From positions 806,001-870,000 of the forward strand of contig CAVXNJ010000004.1 of the NCBI GenBank assembly GCA_963763135.1: DNA of 64,000 nucleotides. Direction: 5' to 3'. The notes under the pieces are model-generated. The model was not told where the DNA came from, made no database searches, and saw only the letters and a list, made by a program, of their open reading frames with translations. Position numbers and translations under genes: made by a program. This DNA is from JANMZO01 sp963763135 (GTDB taxonomy: Bacteria; Actinomycetota; Acidimicrobiia; Acidimicrobiales; JANYDT01). Shown here one piece after another: positions 37,177-46,439 of the stretch; within the stretch, counting starts at the first letter, position 1, and each line of letters begins with the position of its first letter.

Positions 37177-37776
37177 TTAGCGATCTGTAACGTCGATGTT
37201 CCGGATAGGTTGCGCCGGCGTACCCGCAACAATTGTCCAACAGGGGACGTTGGACGTGACTAACGACCCTGCGCCGACTATCGCACCCTCGCCGATTGTT
37301 ACTCCCTTAAGTATTGAAGCACCGAAGCCGATCCAGACATCGTTAGATATATGAACTGGCGATGATCGAATATCGTTGTACACGTTCGGGAAGTGGCCAT
37401 CGGCCCAAGAGTCCGATATTTCGCGCCGCTTCGAGGCTTGAATTGGATGCAGATCGCTATCCATTATTGACACGTTGTCGGAAATGAGTACGTAGTCGCC
37501 TATAGTAATCTGTTCGGAGCAGTAGATACGTGACCTGCCGAGAAAGAGGTTCTTACCCGCCGAGAACACCCCTCGTTCGTACACTTCGACCGTGCCATCT
37601 ACTGTGGCGTTGCTCCCGAATCGAATCGAGTGTCTTTCGCAGTCATGTGTAATCAGATTCGACCGCGCTGTCGCTTTAAAGCCTGGTCCGCATATCGCAT
37701 TCAATCGAAAGTCTAAGACTCTATTTAACTGCACGAGTCTCGTTATGTCGGTTGCAGCGGGGATCAATCTACGCAT
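37177..37776 (-). CDS. Hexapeptide-repeat acyltransferase
   Basis: 199 aa from ATG 37776, chosen because AAGGAG sits 13 bases upstream; an earlier TTG at 37821 lacks a site. Left-handed beta-helix repeats are clear: ISDNVSIMDSDLHP, VHISNDVWIGFGASILKG, VTIGEGAIVGAGSLVTSNVP and WTIVAGTPAQPIR, as in WbbJ/maa-type O-acetyltransferases. Probably O-acetylates a sugar of the repeat unit using acetyl-CoA. First gene of a leftward pair with the GT2-like enzyme. Confidence 0.85.
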   Translation of the reverse strand: MRRLIPAATDITRLVQLNRVLDFRLNAICGPGFKATARSNLITHDCERHSIRFGSNATVDGTVEVYERGVFSAGKNLFLGRSRIYCSEQITIGDYVLISDNVSIMDSDLHPIQASKRREISDSWADGHFPNVYNDIRSSPVHISNDVWIGFGASILKGVTIGEGAIVGAGSLVTSNVPCWTIVAGTPAQPIRNIDVTDR

Positions 37777-37821
37777 CACTACTGTATTGCTCCTTGGATA
37801 GTGGTAGTCCTTTGGTAGCAA

Positions 37822-38225
37822 AGGAGTCGTGGTTGATCCACGAGCTGTCGCTAGCCATATTTTACATTGCTAACAACGAACCCGAAACGGGAGGCCGTTC
37901 TCCGTGACGATGTTAACTTCCGGAGGTCCACAACGTGTATCGGCGCCTTCGTGGCCGGTTATGACTACAGCGAATGAATAACAGCGGCGAGCTTCGAACG
38001 GTCCACATTCTTCGCTTTCGGGTGATCTAGCTGGATGTTGCTTGTAAATCGAGAGGGATGCGTTAGTCGTCTTTCGAAATGAGAGTTGGCATGGCTCAGT
38101 CGATAGATCGCGGCTGCCGCTCGTATCGGCGTGTTGCGACCCTTAAAGTTTGATGGAACCGGGCGATGGCCCAAAAAATCGCCCTCCATAATTCACGGAC
38201 GTCCTTTCAGCCGGAATCCGAGGAG
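37822..38225. other. Intergenic DNA with a short leftward frame
   Basis: 404 bp. The only frame of note runs leftward from 38189 to 37965 (74 aa, MEGDFLGHRPVPSNFKG then IRAAAAIYRLSHANSHFE). It could be a relic of a glycan enzyme, but no start signal or family is clear. The region should hold the promoter for the acetyltransferase and the end of the sugar-transferase transcript. Confidence 0.35.
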
Positions 38226-39747
38226 CTAGTAGGCGCCACTGCCTTTGAAGACACTGGGCAAAGTCTTTGCCAGAACTGCCAAGTCGACCCAGAGGGACCA
38301 GTTGTCAACGTAATAGGTGTCGAGGCGAAGGAAGTCCTCCTCATCTGCGTCGCTTCGTCCGCTTACCTGCCACATTCCTGTGAGTCCGGGCCGGGTGCGT
38401 AGGCGGTGGGCCATGTGTACGCTCATGTTTCCGAGGACGTCGGAAACTGGCAATGGTCTCGGACCAACCAAGCTCATATCTCCCTTGAGAACATTGAAGA
38501 ACTGCGGGAGTTCGTCGATCGAGAGACGGCGCAACACGTGCCCGACTTGCGTGATGCGGGGGTCGTGCTTGAGTTTGAAGTAGCCGGCCTTCGCCTCATT
38601 TTGCGCTTCCAGCGCCGCTCGCATTTGCTCGGCGTCGGCGATCATCGTCCGAAGCTTGAAGACCCCAATTCGCTTGCCGCCGAGTCCGAAGCGTTGTTGC
38701 CGAAACAGCACAGGTCCCTTGCTGTCGAGTTTTATTGCAATAGCTCCGGCTATCAGCAGCGGTGACGTGGCAAGAATCGAGCGCGCTCGCCCCAACGATG
38801 TCGAGGGTGCGCTTCGCGATTGGACGCCATCCGGACGTGGGCACGGGCTCGAGGTACATGACCGGAAATCGGCCAAGACGGCGTACCTTCAGGCGCTCGG
38901 GGGCGACGTCGCGAAGACCCGTCGTCATCTCCACGTGTATGCCGAGATCCATGAGGTGTTTGGCAAGTTCGTTCGTCCGGTCGGCGTCGCTTGCGGTTGA
39001 CACGAGAAGTGCGGTTGAGATCGCTCGATCACTGGTGATCTCGCCGAGGTCGTCGACACGACCTATGACTTTGAATCCAGCGCACGGTTCGCTCCCGATC
39101 GGAGCGCTGTCGTCGACGAAACCGGCGACGACGTAGCCGAGCCATGGGTTCTGGACGATCGAGTTGCAGAGGGCAATGCCTTCGTTGTTTGCTCCAACGA
39201 GGACAACTGAGCGGCCGAGCTTCCCCTGCGACCGGAGCCGCGCAAAGATTTGGCGGGCGGCTTCTCGTTCAAACACCAATCCGATGAACGCGTAGATCGC
39301 AGACGTGGCGGCCAAGCCTCTCGAAACCTCGAGCTTCGCCATGAAGCACAGAGCGGCAACCATAAGTACGCATGCGATCCAGGCGTTGAGCAGCCGACCG
39401 ATCTCATCGAGGCGTGTCGTAACTAGCCGAGCCGAGTACAGCCCGTAACGAGCCAACGTGCCAATGCAGATGAACGGAATCGCAAATGCCGCGGCGTACC
39501 CGGTGGGTCTGGAAACGTTGCTCCCGAGAACGGGATAGAACCAATAGCCCACCAAGATTGCGATCACGATCACGCCAAAGTCCGCTGCACAGAGCAGAAC
39601 TTTGTACTTTCGATTTCCTCTGGGAAGGGTGGCTGGCTTTGGTACAGGGCCAACAAGGCCGTTCTGATCGAGCATGCGCTCGCGAATCGCTTCATGGGGT
39701 CGTAGGGGCCCGGTTCGTTCGCTGGGCCGGAACATGGTCTCCGTCAC
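38226..39747 (-). CDS. Polyprenyl-phosphate sugar phosphotransferase (WbaP/WcaJ type), one frameshift
   Basis: From GTG 39747 with AGAGGCGG upstream. Four to five helices (VLLCAADFGVIVIAILVGYW and on) and a Rossmann-like middle (SVVLVGANNEGIALC) form the N-terminal half of this family. The catalytic C-terminal half starts at RTLDIVGASAL, where the frame slips near 38785 to ILATSPLLIAG. It continues GPVLFRQQRFGLGGKRI, FKLRTM, RRLSIDELPQFFNVLKG, MSLVGPRP and RPGLTGMWQVSGRSD. About 507 aa repaired. It moves the first sugar-1-phosphate (often glucose or galactose) to undecaprenyl phosphate, starting repeat-unit assembly at the membrane. Confidence 0.9.
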
Positions 39748-40042
39748 AATTGCCGCCTCTTAGTAATTTTTGCATTCACCGTCGAAATTCCCGCTCTCGT
39801 CAGTCGAATAACCACCGCTATGACCAGCGGTTTCTTTTGATAACCCTAATCCATTTACCCAATCGCACCCAAGCGCCGTGGGTTGCGTTTGTGTTTCACC
39901 TTAGTAAATTCACCGCTAGAAGTGGGTAACTGAGAGAGAAAATTAGGAGCAAGCCACGAAAAGTGGTCGAAAATCGTTGAAAAAGGACTTTCGTCCCGTC
40001 AGTGAATTCTTCGGGCCTGTTTCGTGAGATGGACAGGGTACC
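39748..40042. promoter_or_regulatory. Divergent promoter region of sugar transferase and LMW-PTP
   Basis: 295 bp, more AT-rich than its flanks, between two divergent gene starts. Both promoters must be here; I cannot assign boxes with confidence. Confidence 0.45.
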
Positions 40043-40621
40043 GTGTTGTCGGTGGATCCAGCGGGAGAGCGTCCGAAGATTTTGGTGGTGTGCACCGCCA
40101 ACATTTGCCGTTCGCCGATGGGGGAGCACTGCCTTCGCCGACACCTCGCAAAGCTCGACGCCCCAGCACTGGTGCGGTCTGCGGGCTTTCTCGAAGGTGG
40201 ACGGCCGGCCGAAGAAGCTGCGGTGCAGACCTCGGCGGCAAAGGGGCTCGACCTTAGTGGCCACGTGAGTCGGCAGCTCACGCCGACGGTCGTGCGAAGT
40301 GCGGACCTCGTGTTGGCTATGACTTCGGAGCACGTGCGTGACCTGATGCAGATGAATCCCGACGGGCTGGGTCAGATGTTTACCCTCGGTTCATTCGTCC
40401 GATTAGCGATCGGGGTCGGGCCCCGAACGCCCGACGTTTCGTTTTCAACATGGGTAGCGCAGGTGGCATCAACGCGAACATCCGACGAACTTTTTGCAGA
40501 CACTGAAGATATTTCCGATCCCATGGGCCGGCCCATTGACGAATTTCGGAAGACTTTTATTCTTCTCGATCGACTGCTTTTCCAGGTCGCGTCATTGGCG
40601 TATCCGCGAATCGCGCGCTAA
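40043..40621 (+). CDS. Low-molecular-weight protein-tyrosine phosphatase
   Basis: 192 aa. The P-loop VCTANICRSPMGE gives C17-x5-R23-S near the N-terminus, and DISDPMGRPIDEF near the C-terminus holds the general-acid Asp. These enzymes (Wzb/Etp/PtpA type) remove phosphate from the tyrosine tail of BY-kinases. Here the likely partner is the Wzz-kinase at 13-15.6 kb, giving reversible control of polysaccharide export. Starts: ATG/TTG 40043; the fold begins within 12 residues. Confidence 0.9.
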   Translation: MLSVDPAGERPKILVVCTANICRSPMGEHCLRRHLAKLDAPALVRSAGFLEGGRPAEEAAVQTSAAKGLDLSGHVSRQLTPTVVRSADLVLAMTSEHVRDLMQMNPDGLGQMFTLGSFVRLAIGVGPRTPDVSFSTWVAQVASTRTSDELFADTEDISDPMGRPIDEFRKTFILLDRLLFQVASLAYPRIAR

Positions 40622-40702
40622 GTCGCACGAATCGCCGCTTGGGAATTTGCCCACTAGTCTGGCGCTGCCCCCCAAACCTTCTTGTCCGAGGAACGAAGAA
40701 CC

Positions 40703-41032
40703 ATGCTTCCCGAAATCCGAGTCCAAGTCGCAACGGTCGTAGTAGGCCTACTCACGCTCACCTTCGCCGCTGAGGCGGTCTGGGCCCTGAGTCTGAGTGC
40801 AACACACGGCAAAGTGAAGGCCGTCAGAGTCTTCGATGAAACGAAGTACCTTCCCATCGCCGCCGAAGTCCCAACGACCACGGTCGACGAGTTGTTCTTC
40901 GCCCCGCCGCCCAGCTACGCCGTTCTCACCCCCGAAATCGAGCTGACGGACATCGCCTCACCAGCGTCGCCGGCAGCTGTCACCCCGGTCGCCGGTCCGG
41001 CAATTCCCCGACCGACAACCCAGCGCGAGTAA
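40703..41032 (+). CDS. Small single-pass membrane protein, paralogue 1
   Basis: 109 aa from ATG 40703 with GAGGAACGA upstream. Short N-terminus, one helix (VATVVVGLLTLTFAAEAVWAL, read in two overlapping parts around 8-29), then an outside Pro/Thr region. The C-terminal motif is DELFFAPPPSYAVLTPEIEL followed by TDI, then an Ala/Pro tail. Both helix and motif recur in two genes 1.3-2 kb downstream. No known family recognised. Its position between LMW-PTP and a chemoreceptor suggests an envelope role, but that is inference. Confidence 0.75.
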   Translation: MLPEIRVQVATVVVGLLTLTFAAEAVWALSLSATHGKVKAVRVFDETKYLPIAAEVPTTTVDELFFAPPPSYAVLTPEIELTDIASPASPAAVTPVAGPAIPRPTTQRE

Positions 41033-41363
41033 ACGCCTTCCGCCTCGGGCTCCGCCCTTTGGCGGCTCATCGGCTCCGCTCGCCAATGGTGACCGTTTCT
41101 GGGCTCCGAAGCTCCGAGTGACCTCGCGCCCCTACAACGGTTTGTGATCCGACACTTCGCTGGCCTGTCCGCCACTGGAGCGAACGACTGCCAAGGCCGA
41201 GAAGCGCTGGCCCTACCAGTCAGGCTTGGGACTCACCGGCTCGTGGCAAATTCCTAGGTCACCCTGAGCGCGTGTTGCGCCTTTAGTGTCGTTTGTCGAC
41301 CTAGCCTTTGGGACTAATCCCAGACCGCCGCGGACCAGGCGGCCACGACAGGAAGGCCGCCCT
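41033..41363. other. Intergenic DNA before paralogue 2
   Basis: 331 bp with GC-rich inverted stretches (CTCCGCC / GGCGG near 41060-41075) but no defined repeat copy or gene. It probably carries the terminator of paralogue 1 and the promoter of paralogue 2. Confidence 0.35.
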
Positions 41364-42122
41364 TTGCGTGTTTCGTCGGTAGTCGGAGTTTTGCTGGTTA
41401 CGGCCATGGCCGTCGAAGGTGTTGTGGCGCTCGGCCTCAACAAGAAATCGGGGAAGTCAACACCTCCGATCCCGCCGCGAGTTCTGGCCCAAACCGACAC
41501 GTCGAGTCTTGAGCCCTCAACGCTCGCGACGGTCGTCATCACGATCACCGAACCGCCGAAGGCCGGCCCGCCGGCAATCGTAACGACGACGCGGTCCACG
41601 TCATTCATCTCGTCCGAGCCATCCGAATCAGTTGCGGCGGACTCAGCCCCGACGGACTCCTCGTTGGACTCCTCCACGACGTCCTTCCCGAACACCACGT
41701 CGACCTCGGCCTCAACGACGACCACGACGACCACAGCGACGACGAGGCGACCTCCGTCCACTAGCGCTCCGACGGTTCCGCCGACCAGGCCCGCCGCCAC
41801 CACGCTCCCCGTCGCCACAACGGCGGTGGCGACCACGATCGCCCCGCCCCCGCCGACTCGCACCACGACAACGCTGCGGGCCCGGCCGACGACCACAGTG
41901 CCGACGGTACCCGTGCCGCTTCCGGCGACCGTTGCGTCGACGATCCAAGCGGCCGTGACCGTCGCTCCTGCGTTGACCGTGGCCCCGACGCCCGAGACAA
42001 CAGCAGCGACGGCACCACCCGCCACGGTCCCGGCACCAACTCCGCCGCCTCCACCGACCGCGCCGCCCGACGACCCGTCGTTCACGACCACCGCAGCGAC
42101 GGCAGCGACGACCCCCGCGTGA
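41364..42122 (+). CDS. Single-pass membrane protein with long Thr/Pro-rich domain, paralogue 2
   Basis: 252 aa from TTG 41364, which follows AGGAAGG by seven bases; a GTG at 41286 would add 26 basic residues. Residues 3-24 (VSSVVGVLLVTAMAVEGVVAL) match the helix of its neighbours in place and pattern. The rest, about 220 residues, is Thr/Ala/Pro/Ser-rich low complexity, such as TTTTTTTATTRRPPSTS. The C-terminal motif of the other three paralogues is absent. Likely an extended cell-wall-spanning stalk, possibly O-glycosylated. Confidence 0.6.
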   Translation: MRVSSVVGVLLVTAMAVEGVVALGLNKKSGKSTPPIPPRVLAQTDTSSLEPSTLATVVITITEPPKAGPPAIVTTTRSTSFISSEPSESVAADSAPTDSSLDSSTTSFPNTTSTSASTTTTTTTATTRRPPSTSAPTVPPTRPAATTLPVATTAVATTIAPPPPTRTTTTLRARPTTTVPTVPVPLPATVASTIQAAVTVAPALTVAPTPETTAATAPPATVPAPTPPPPPTAPPDDPSFTTTAATAATTPA

Positions 42123-42150
42123 GGTCCGCATCGTTGCCGTTCTTGTGTCA

Positions 42151-42206
42151 CGTTGTCGGTTTTTCGACGTCGCACTATCGACAACGAGGCGAGATTCCGA
42201 CATCGG
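42151..42206. repeat. Type A palindromic repeat, copy 4
   Basis: CGTTGTCGGTTTTTCGACGTCG and, 10 bases on, CGACAACGAGGCGAGATTCCGACA. Same order as copies 1-3, starting right after the paralogue 2 stop. Confidence 0.8.
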
Positions 42207-42356
42207 TGTGGTCCGCATCCCACCCCGGAACGGCACGGCGCGCCGACTCCACGATCACTTCGCGCGCTGCGTCACACCCTGTTTTGACTTTGCCCGGAAG
42301 GCCGTTACGTTGCCTGCGTCCCGCCCCGCCTGCCGTCTAGGAACGACTTTTCAACG

Positions 42357-42680
42357 ATGATCCGCGCCCTCCGAGTTCAAGTTGCCAGCGTTCTCGTCGG
42401 CCTGATCACGCTGGTACTGATAGCCGAAGGGGTTTGGGCCGTGACCCTCATCAAGCAGCGGCATCGTCCGACACCGAAACCGGCACCGAAGAGCACCACC
42501 TACCTTCCGGCCCGACTGGCCGGGTCGACTCCCTCGACTCCCGACGCCTCCGACATCGCGCCAGCAACTCCCGAGTCGGATCCCGACGTGCTCGACTTTT
42601 CGAACCCGGGCGATTACACGGGCCTGGCCCCGCAGCTGGAATTCACCGACGTCGAGACCGTCGCTCCCGCCAACGGCTGA
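42357..42680 (+). CDS. Small single-pass membrane protein, paralogue 3
   Basis: 107 aa from ATG 42357, AGGAACGA upstream as in paralogue 1. N-terminus MIRALRVQVASVLVGLITL then LIAEGVWAVTL, close to paralogue 1 residue by residue. Outside part is Pro-rich and ends VLDFSNPGDYTGLAPQLEF followed by TDV. I do not know a family. The shared spacing of helix and C-terminal motif with paralogues 1 and 4 indicates duplication from one ancestor. Confidence 0.75.
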   Translation: MIRALRVQVASVLVGLITLVLIAEGVWAVTLIKQRHRPTPKPAPKSTTYLPARLAGSTPSTPDASDIAPATPESDPDVLDFSNPGDYTGLAPQLEFTDVETVAPANG

Positions 42681-42828
42681 CACGGATTCCGACCGTTCGT
42701 AGCGACGGTCCCAGCCACGAATTCCTTGGAGCGTCCCTCTACGCCGGGGAATCACTTACGGTGTTTTCTATACGGGTAATTAGCACTAAGGTTCGTGGAT
42801 CTAGGCCAACCGACCCAAGGAATGAATC

Positions 42829-43386
42829 ATGCGCTCCGGGATCCGCGCCCAACTCCTCAGTGTTTTCGTGGGACTTGTGCTCACTGGCGCGGCCGTCCAG
42901 GTTGCCTGGGCGATCACCGTGACCGAAAACAAGACGCGGACCGTCAACGAGTACGCGTTCGACTATCCGACCCGCACATTCGAGAAGCTGGTCATGTCGT
43001 CGTCGATCGTGCCCACCAGCGCGTCGGTCACGATTCCGATCACGATCATCGTCCCCGTTCCCGTGATGAATCCCTTCGCTGCTTTCCCGTCGGAGGTCCT
43101 GGCTGACCCGTCCGCAGCGGTGGCCCCGACGCTCGTGGCCGACCCCGTGCCGACGACCGTCGACGTTGCGCAAAGGATGGTTTCCACCACAGCGCCGAAC
43201 ATCATGATCGACCCGGCGGCAGCGGAGCCCGACGAACTGTTCTTCGAAACGCCCAAGGACTACACGAAACTCGCCGTCGAGCTCGAGATGAACGACATTG
43301 CTCCGGCCGATGGCGGCAGCGTTTCCGCCGCCGGGCCGGCCGTTCCCGCCATCGGACCGGCAGTTCCGTCGATCACCCCGAGCTGA
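42829..43386 (+). CDS. Single-pass membrane protein, paralogue 4
   Basis: 185 aa from ATG 42829 with AAGGAATGA upstream. Helix RAQLLSVFVGLVLTGAAVQV then AWAITV (about 6-30). A middle region with many Val/Pro/Ile (SVTIPITIIVPVPVMNPF), then the shared motif ELFFETPKDYTKLAVELEM with NDI, then a Pro/Ala tail. Longest of the three motif-bearing copies by an insert of about 75 residues. Function unknown. Followed closely by the convergent chemoreceptor gene. Confidence 0.75.
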   Translation: MRSGIRAQLLSVFVGLVLTGAAVQVAWAITVTENKTRTVNEYAFDYPTRTFEKLVMSSSIVPTSASVTIPITIIVPVPVMNPFAAFPSEVLADPSAAVAPTLVADPVPTTVDVAQRMVSTTAPNIMIDPAAAEPDELFFETPKDYTKLAVELEMNDIAPADGGSVSAAGPAVPAIGPAVPSITPS

Positions 43387-43415
43387 TCAGCCTGCGATAG
43401 CGCGTTCAGGACCGA

Positions 43416-45399
43416 CTAGCGGTGCGTGAACGCTGCACTCAGGTCAGCCAGAGTCCGTGACCGCTCGGCGAGCGAGTCGGCCATGTCGAGATTGCGACGG
43501 GCGCCGTCCTGGTTGTCACGGGCGGAACCTTCCACTTCTCGCACGGCGGAGTCGATCGTCGCCACCTGACGCGACGCGTCGTCGGCCGCTCGTGCGATCT
43601 CCGACGTTGCCGCCAGCTGCTCTTCCACCGCGGCGGCAATAGACGTCTGCTCACTCTCGATCTGCGCCACGACGTCGGTGATGCCGCGCATGGCTTCGTC
43701 GACCAACGCCGTTTCCTCCCGCATGGCCTGAATGCGCGACTCGATGTCGGTCGTTGCGGTTGACGTCGCCTGCGAGAGGCTCTTCACCTCATTGGCCACG
43801 ACCGCGAACCCACGGCCGAACTCACCGGCGCGGGTGGCTTCGATCGTTGCGTTCAACGCGAGCTGGTTCGTCGTGTGGGCAATCCCACGGATCGACGCAA
43901 CCGACGTACCGATTTCCTCGCTGGCGGCCTTCAGACGCTCCACCGCAGCCGCCGTCGAACGCGCCATGTCGGCGGCATCGCGGGCGGTGCTCGTGACTCC
44001 GGCTGAGCGGAGGGCGATCTCGCTGATGGCTTGATTGAGCCCGTCGGCGCTGTCGGCAACGACGCTCACGCTCGACGTCACCCCCGACACGGCTGTCGCC
44101 AGCGACGACACCAGGTCAGCGGTCGACGCGGCCCGGCCCGACGTTCCATCCGCGATCGACTTCAGCTCGCCGGCCACGAGATCGAGCGAACCCGCTTCGA
44201 CACCGATCTGCTCGAGGGCGCCGTCGAGTCGTTCGACCGCCCGGTTCACGGAATCACCCATGCGGCCAATGGCATCACGACGATTGCCGGTGTGGATCCG
44301 TTGCGTGAGGTCACCTTCGGCCATGCGTTCGGCGACCACGACGACTTCATCGATCGGCGTAACGAGCTTGGAGCGGAACCGCAGTGCCACGATCACGAGA
44401 CCGACCGTCGCCGACACCACGAGCGCAAGCAACTCGGTTAGGTCCGACCCACTCACCAACGGTGAGCTCGGCACGCTCACGTCGACGTTCCAACGGTTCT
44501 GGTTGTTCGCGCCGCCGTTGACGACCGTCGACGCCCGGATACCCGATAGCGGTCGGGCCGCGGGCTGGAACGCTTGGTCTATGACGGGCTGCCCGTCGGT
44601 GGCGAGCAGGAGGTTGCCGGTTTCGGAGTCGACGATCCGCACGGTGACCCCCTTGGGCACCTGGTTCAGCAGGCGCTGACGGTAACCCTCGAGCGACGCC
44701 TCAAAATGCAGGAACGCCTGCTTCTTGCCGTTGATCTCGATGATCGTCGAGTTGGCGATGACCCACCGGCCGCTGTCAGCCGACACATACGGCCGGGCCT
44801 GCAGGACCTGACCGACGGCCAGCTCGAACGTCGGCGCAAAGAACGGGCTCTTCGACTCGTCGGGTGACAGGTCGGCGATCGGCGCCGCGGCACCGCGGAC
44901 CTGGCGAGCCTGCTCGACTCCGCTGATGTCGATCACGCAACCCTCGTCGATCAGGTCGGGGTAGAGCGAGTTGAGCTGTATCTGCAGACGGTCGATCTTC
45001 GGGCGCAGCGTCTCACGCTCGTCGGGGAAGAGGTACCAGCGCTGCAGGGCCTCGTTGCCTGCGGCGATGAGGATCTGCGTGCGGTTCTGCTCGAACGTGC
45101 TCGCCAGCGTGTCGGCCAGGCGCGTCGCAGTTTCGGTGGCGTACGTCTTGTCGCGCTCGGCCGCGGCTCGACTCGACTGCCACAACGTGAGGCCCGACGC
45201 GGCCAGCAGCGGGATCAGCCCGGCCAACAGCACCTTGATGAACAGGCCGTCCTTCGCCGCGTTCTTCAGCTTCTGCGAGCCGTGGGACGGGGGAGGGGAC
45301 GACTTGTTCGACGTCCCCGGCTCCCGTCTTACGCGACGGTCCCTGAACTCGCGGGGCTGGGGTCTTGGTGCCACGTGCTCGTAGTGCTGCTGCCTGCAT
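43416..45399 (-). CDS. Methyl-accepting chemotaxis protein
   Basis: About 652-660 aa. Two possible starts: GTG 45374 in the main frame, or ATG 45399, which has a much better ribosome site (GAGGAG) but needs a one-base shift within the first 25 codons. Helix 1 near 46-66 (FIKVLLAGLIPLLAASGLTL), outside sensor domain to about 305, helix 2 (LLALVVSATVGLVIVALRF), a HAMP domain with AEGDLTQRI, then the signalling coiled coil whose tip reads TNQLALNATIEATRAGEFGR and GFAVVANEVKSL. It would pass ligand signals to CheA/CheW, none of which are in the window. Ligand unknown; not clearly a dCache. Confidence 0.9.
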
Positions 45400-45507
45400 T
45401 TGCCACTCCTCGGAGGATTTGTCGGGCTGATCGGCAGTTCAGCGTTGAATCTGCGTAGTGACTGCACAACGACGTGGGGTGGACACGCGACGGTGGGAGG
45501 ACGTATG

Positions 45508-45577
45508 AGTGGAAGGTTCCCGCCAGCTAGGAAGATTTCCGACGTCGTTTTCCCTCCTTCGTGGCGGAATTCCTCCA
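45508..45577. repeat. Type B palindromic repeat, copy 2
   Basis: GAGTGGAAGGTTCCCGCCA, TTTCCGACGTCG and CGTGGCGGAATTCCTCC in the order seen in copy 1. It lies upstream of the chemoreceptor start, between it and tandem array 2. Confidence 0.8.
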
Positions 45578-45599
45578 TGCGCGGCTGACCGCGGCTGCC

Positions 45600-46275
45600 G
45601 ACTGTGGAGGCGGTCCCAACGTTCGGTCGTCGGGTGCCCGACTTCGGTGGTGAGGTACCCAACCTGGGCGGTTTTGGTCGGCTGGTGGGTGGTTTTGGCT
45701 GGGTTGGGTACCGGGGCCCGTGGAGTTGGGTTGCGATGGTGCTCGGTTGGCCGCCGCGGCGGTGCCAACGGGCGGCACGGTGTGGGGCGGTTCCCAACGT
45801 TCGGTCGTCGGGTGCCCGACCTTGGCGGTGAAGGTACCCAACCTGGGTGGTTTTGGTCGGCTGGTGGGTGGTTTTGGCTGGGTTGGGTACGGGGGCCCGT
45901 GGAGTTGGGTTGCGATGGTGCTCGGTTGGCCGCCGCCGGCGGTGCCAACGGGCGGCACGGTGTGGGGCGGTTCCCCAACTTTCGGTCGTCGAGTACCCAA
46001 CTTCGGTGGTGAGGTACCCAACCTGGGTGGTTTTGGTCGGCGGTCGGTGGTTTTGGCTGGGTTGGGTACGGGGGCCCGTGGAGTTGGGTTGCGGTGGTGA
46101 TGGGTTGGATGACGGGGGCGAACGGCGGCAGCGGTGTGGGGCGGTTCCCCAACCTTCGGTTGTCGGGTGCCCGACTTCCGTGGTGAGGTACCCAACCTGG
46201 GTGGTTTTGGTCGGCTGGTGGGCGAATTTGGCTGGGTTGGGTACCGGCGCCATGCGAGTTGGGTTGCGGTGGCAG
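45600..46275. repeat. Tandem repeat array 2, four units of about 178 bp
   Basis: The block TTCGGTCGTCGGGTGCCCGA (or close variants) begins at 45622, 45800, 45981 and 46155, spacings 178, 181 and 174. Each unit has GAGGTACCCAACCTGGG, GGTTTTGGTCGG, GGCTGGGTTGGGTAC and GGAGTTGGGTTGCG. The GGTACCCAACnTGGG core is shared with array 1 although the rest differs. Frames stay open on both strands but shift between units. Nothing suggests translation. Confidence 0.93.
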
Positions 46276-46307
46276 CGGGGCGGTGCCGGCGGGGCCTACC
46301 GGGGCGG

Positions 46308-46336
46308 TTTGCAGACGACTTGCAGTCGTCTGCAAA
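46308..46336. promoter_or_regulatory. Perfect 13-bp palindrome
   Basis: TTTGCAGACGACT-TGC-AGTCGTCTGCAAA. No T-run follows, so an operator or small-RNA stem is as likely as a terminator. It lies between array 2 and the end of the BTAD gene. Confidence 0.6.
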
Positions 46337-46399
46337 TACTCTGAGCGCGTAGAACTCGAGGACAGGCGGAATTTGGCCTCGGGCAAGACAAACGGTGGA

Positions 46400-46429
46400 G
46401 GGCGGGAGCCGCTTCGGCGTTTCCCGCCC
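46400..46429. terminator. Hairpin at the end of the BTAD regulator gene
   Basis: GGGCGGGA / TCCCGCCC with an inner GCCG-CTT-CGGC stem, 11 bases after the stop codon at 46440. It lacks a proper T-run on the minus strand, so termination is plausible, not certain. Confidence 0.5.
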
Positions 46430-46439
46430 GTCTTGAACG

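Noticed and set aside
45439..46386. Open frames through array 2, including a 5' extension of the chemoreceptor
   Set aside because: Repeat-derived Pro/Thr/Asn-rich translations; the real chemoreceptor begins after the repeats near 45374-45399.
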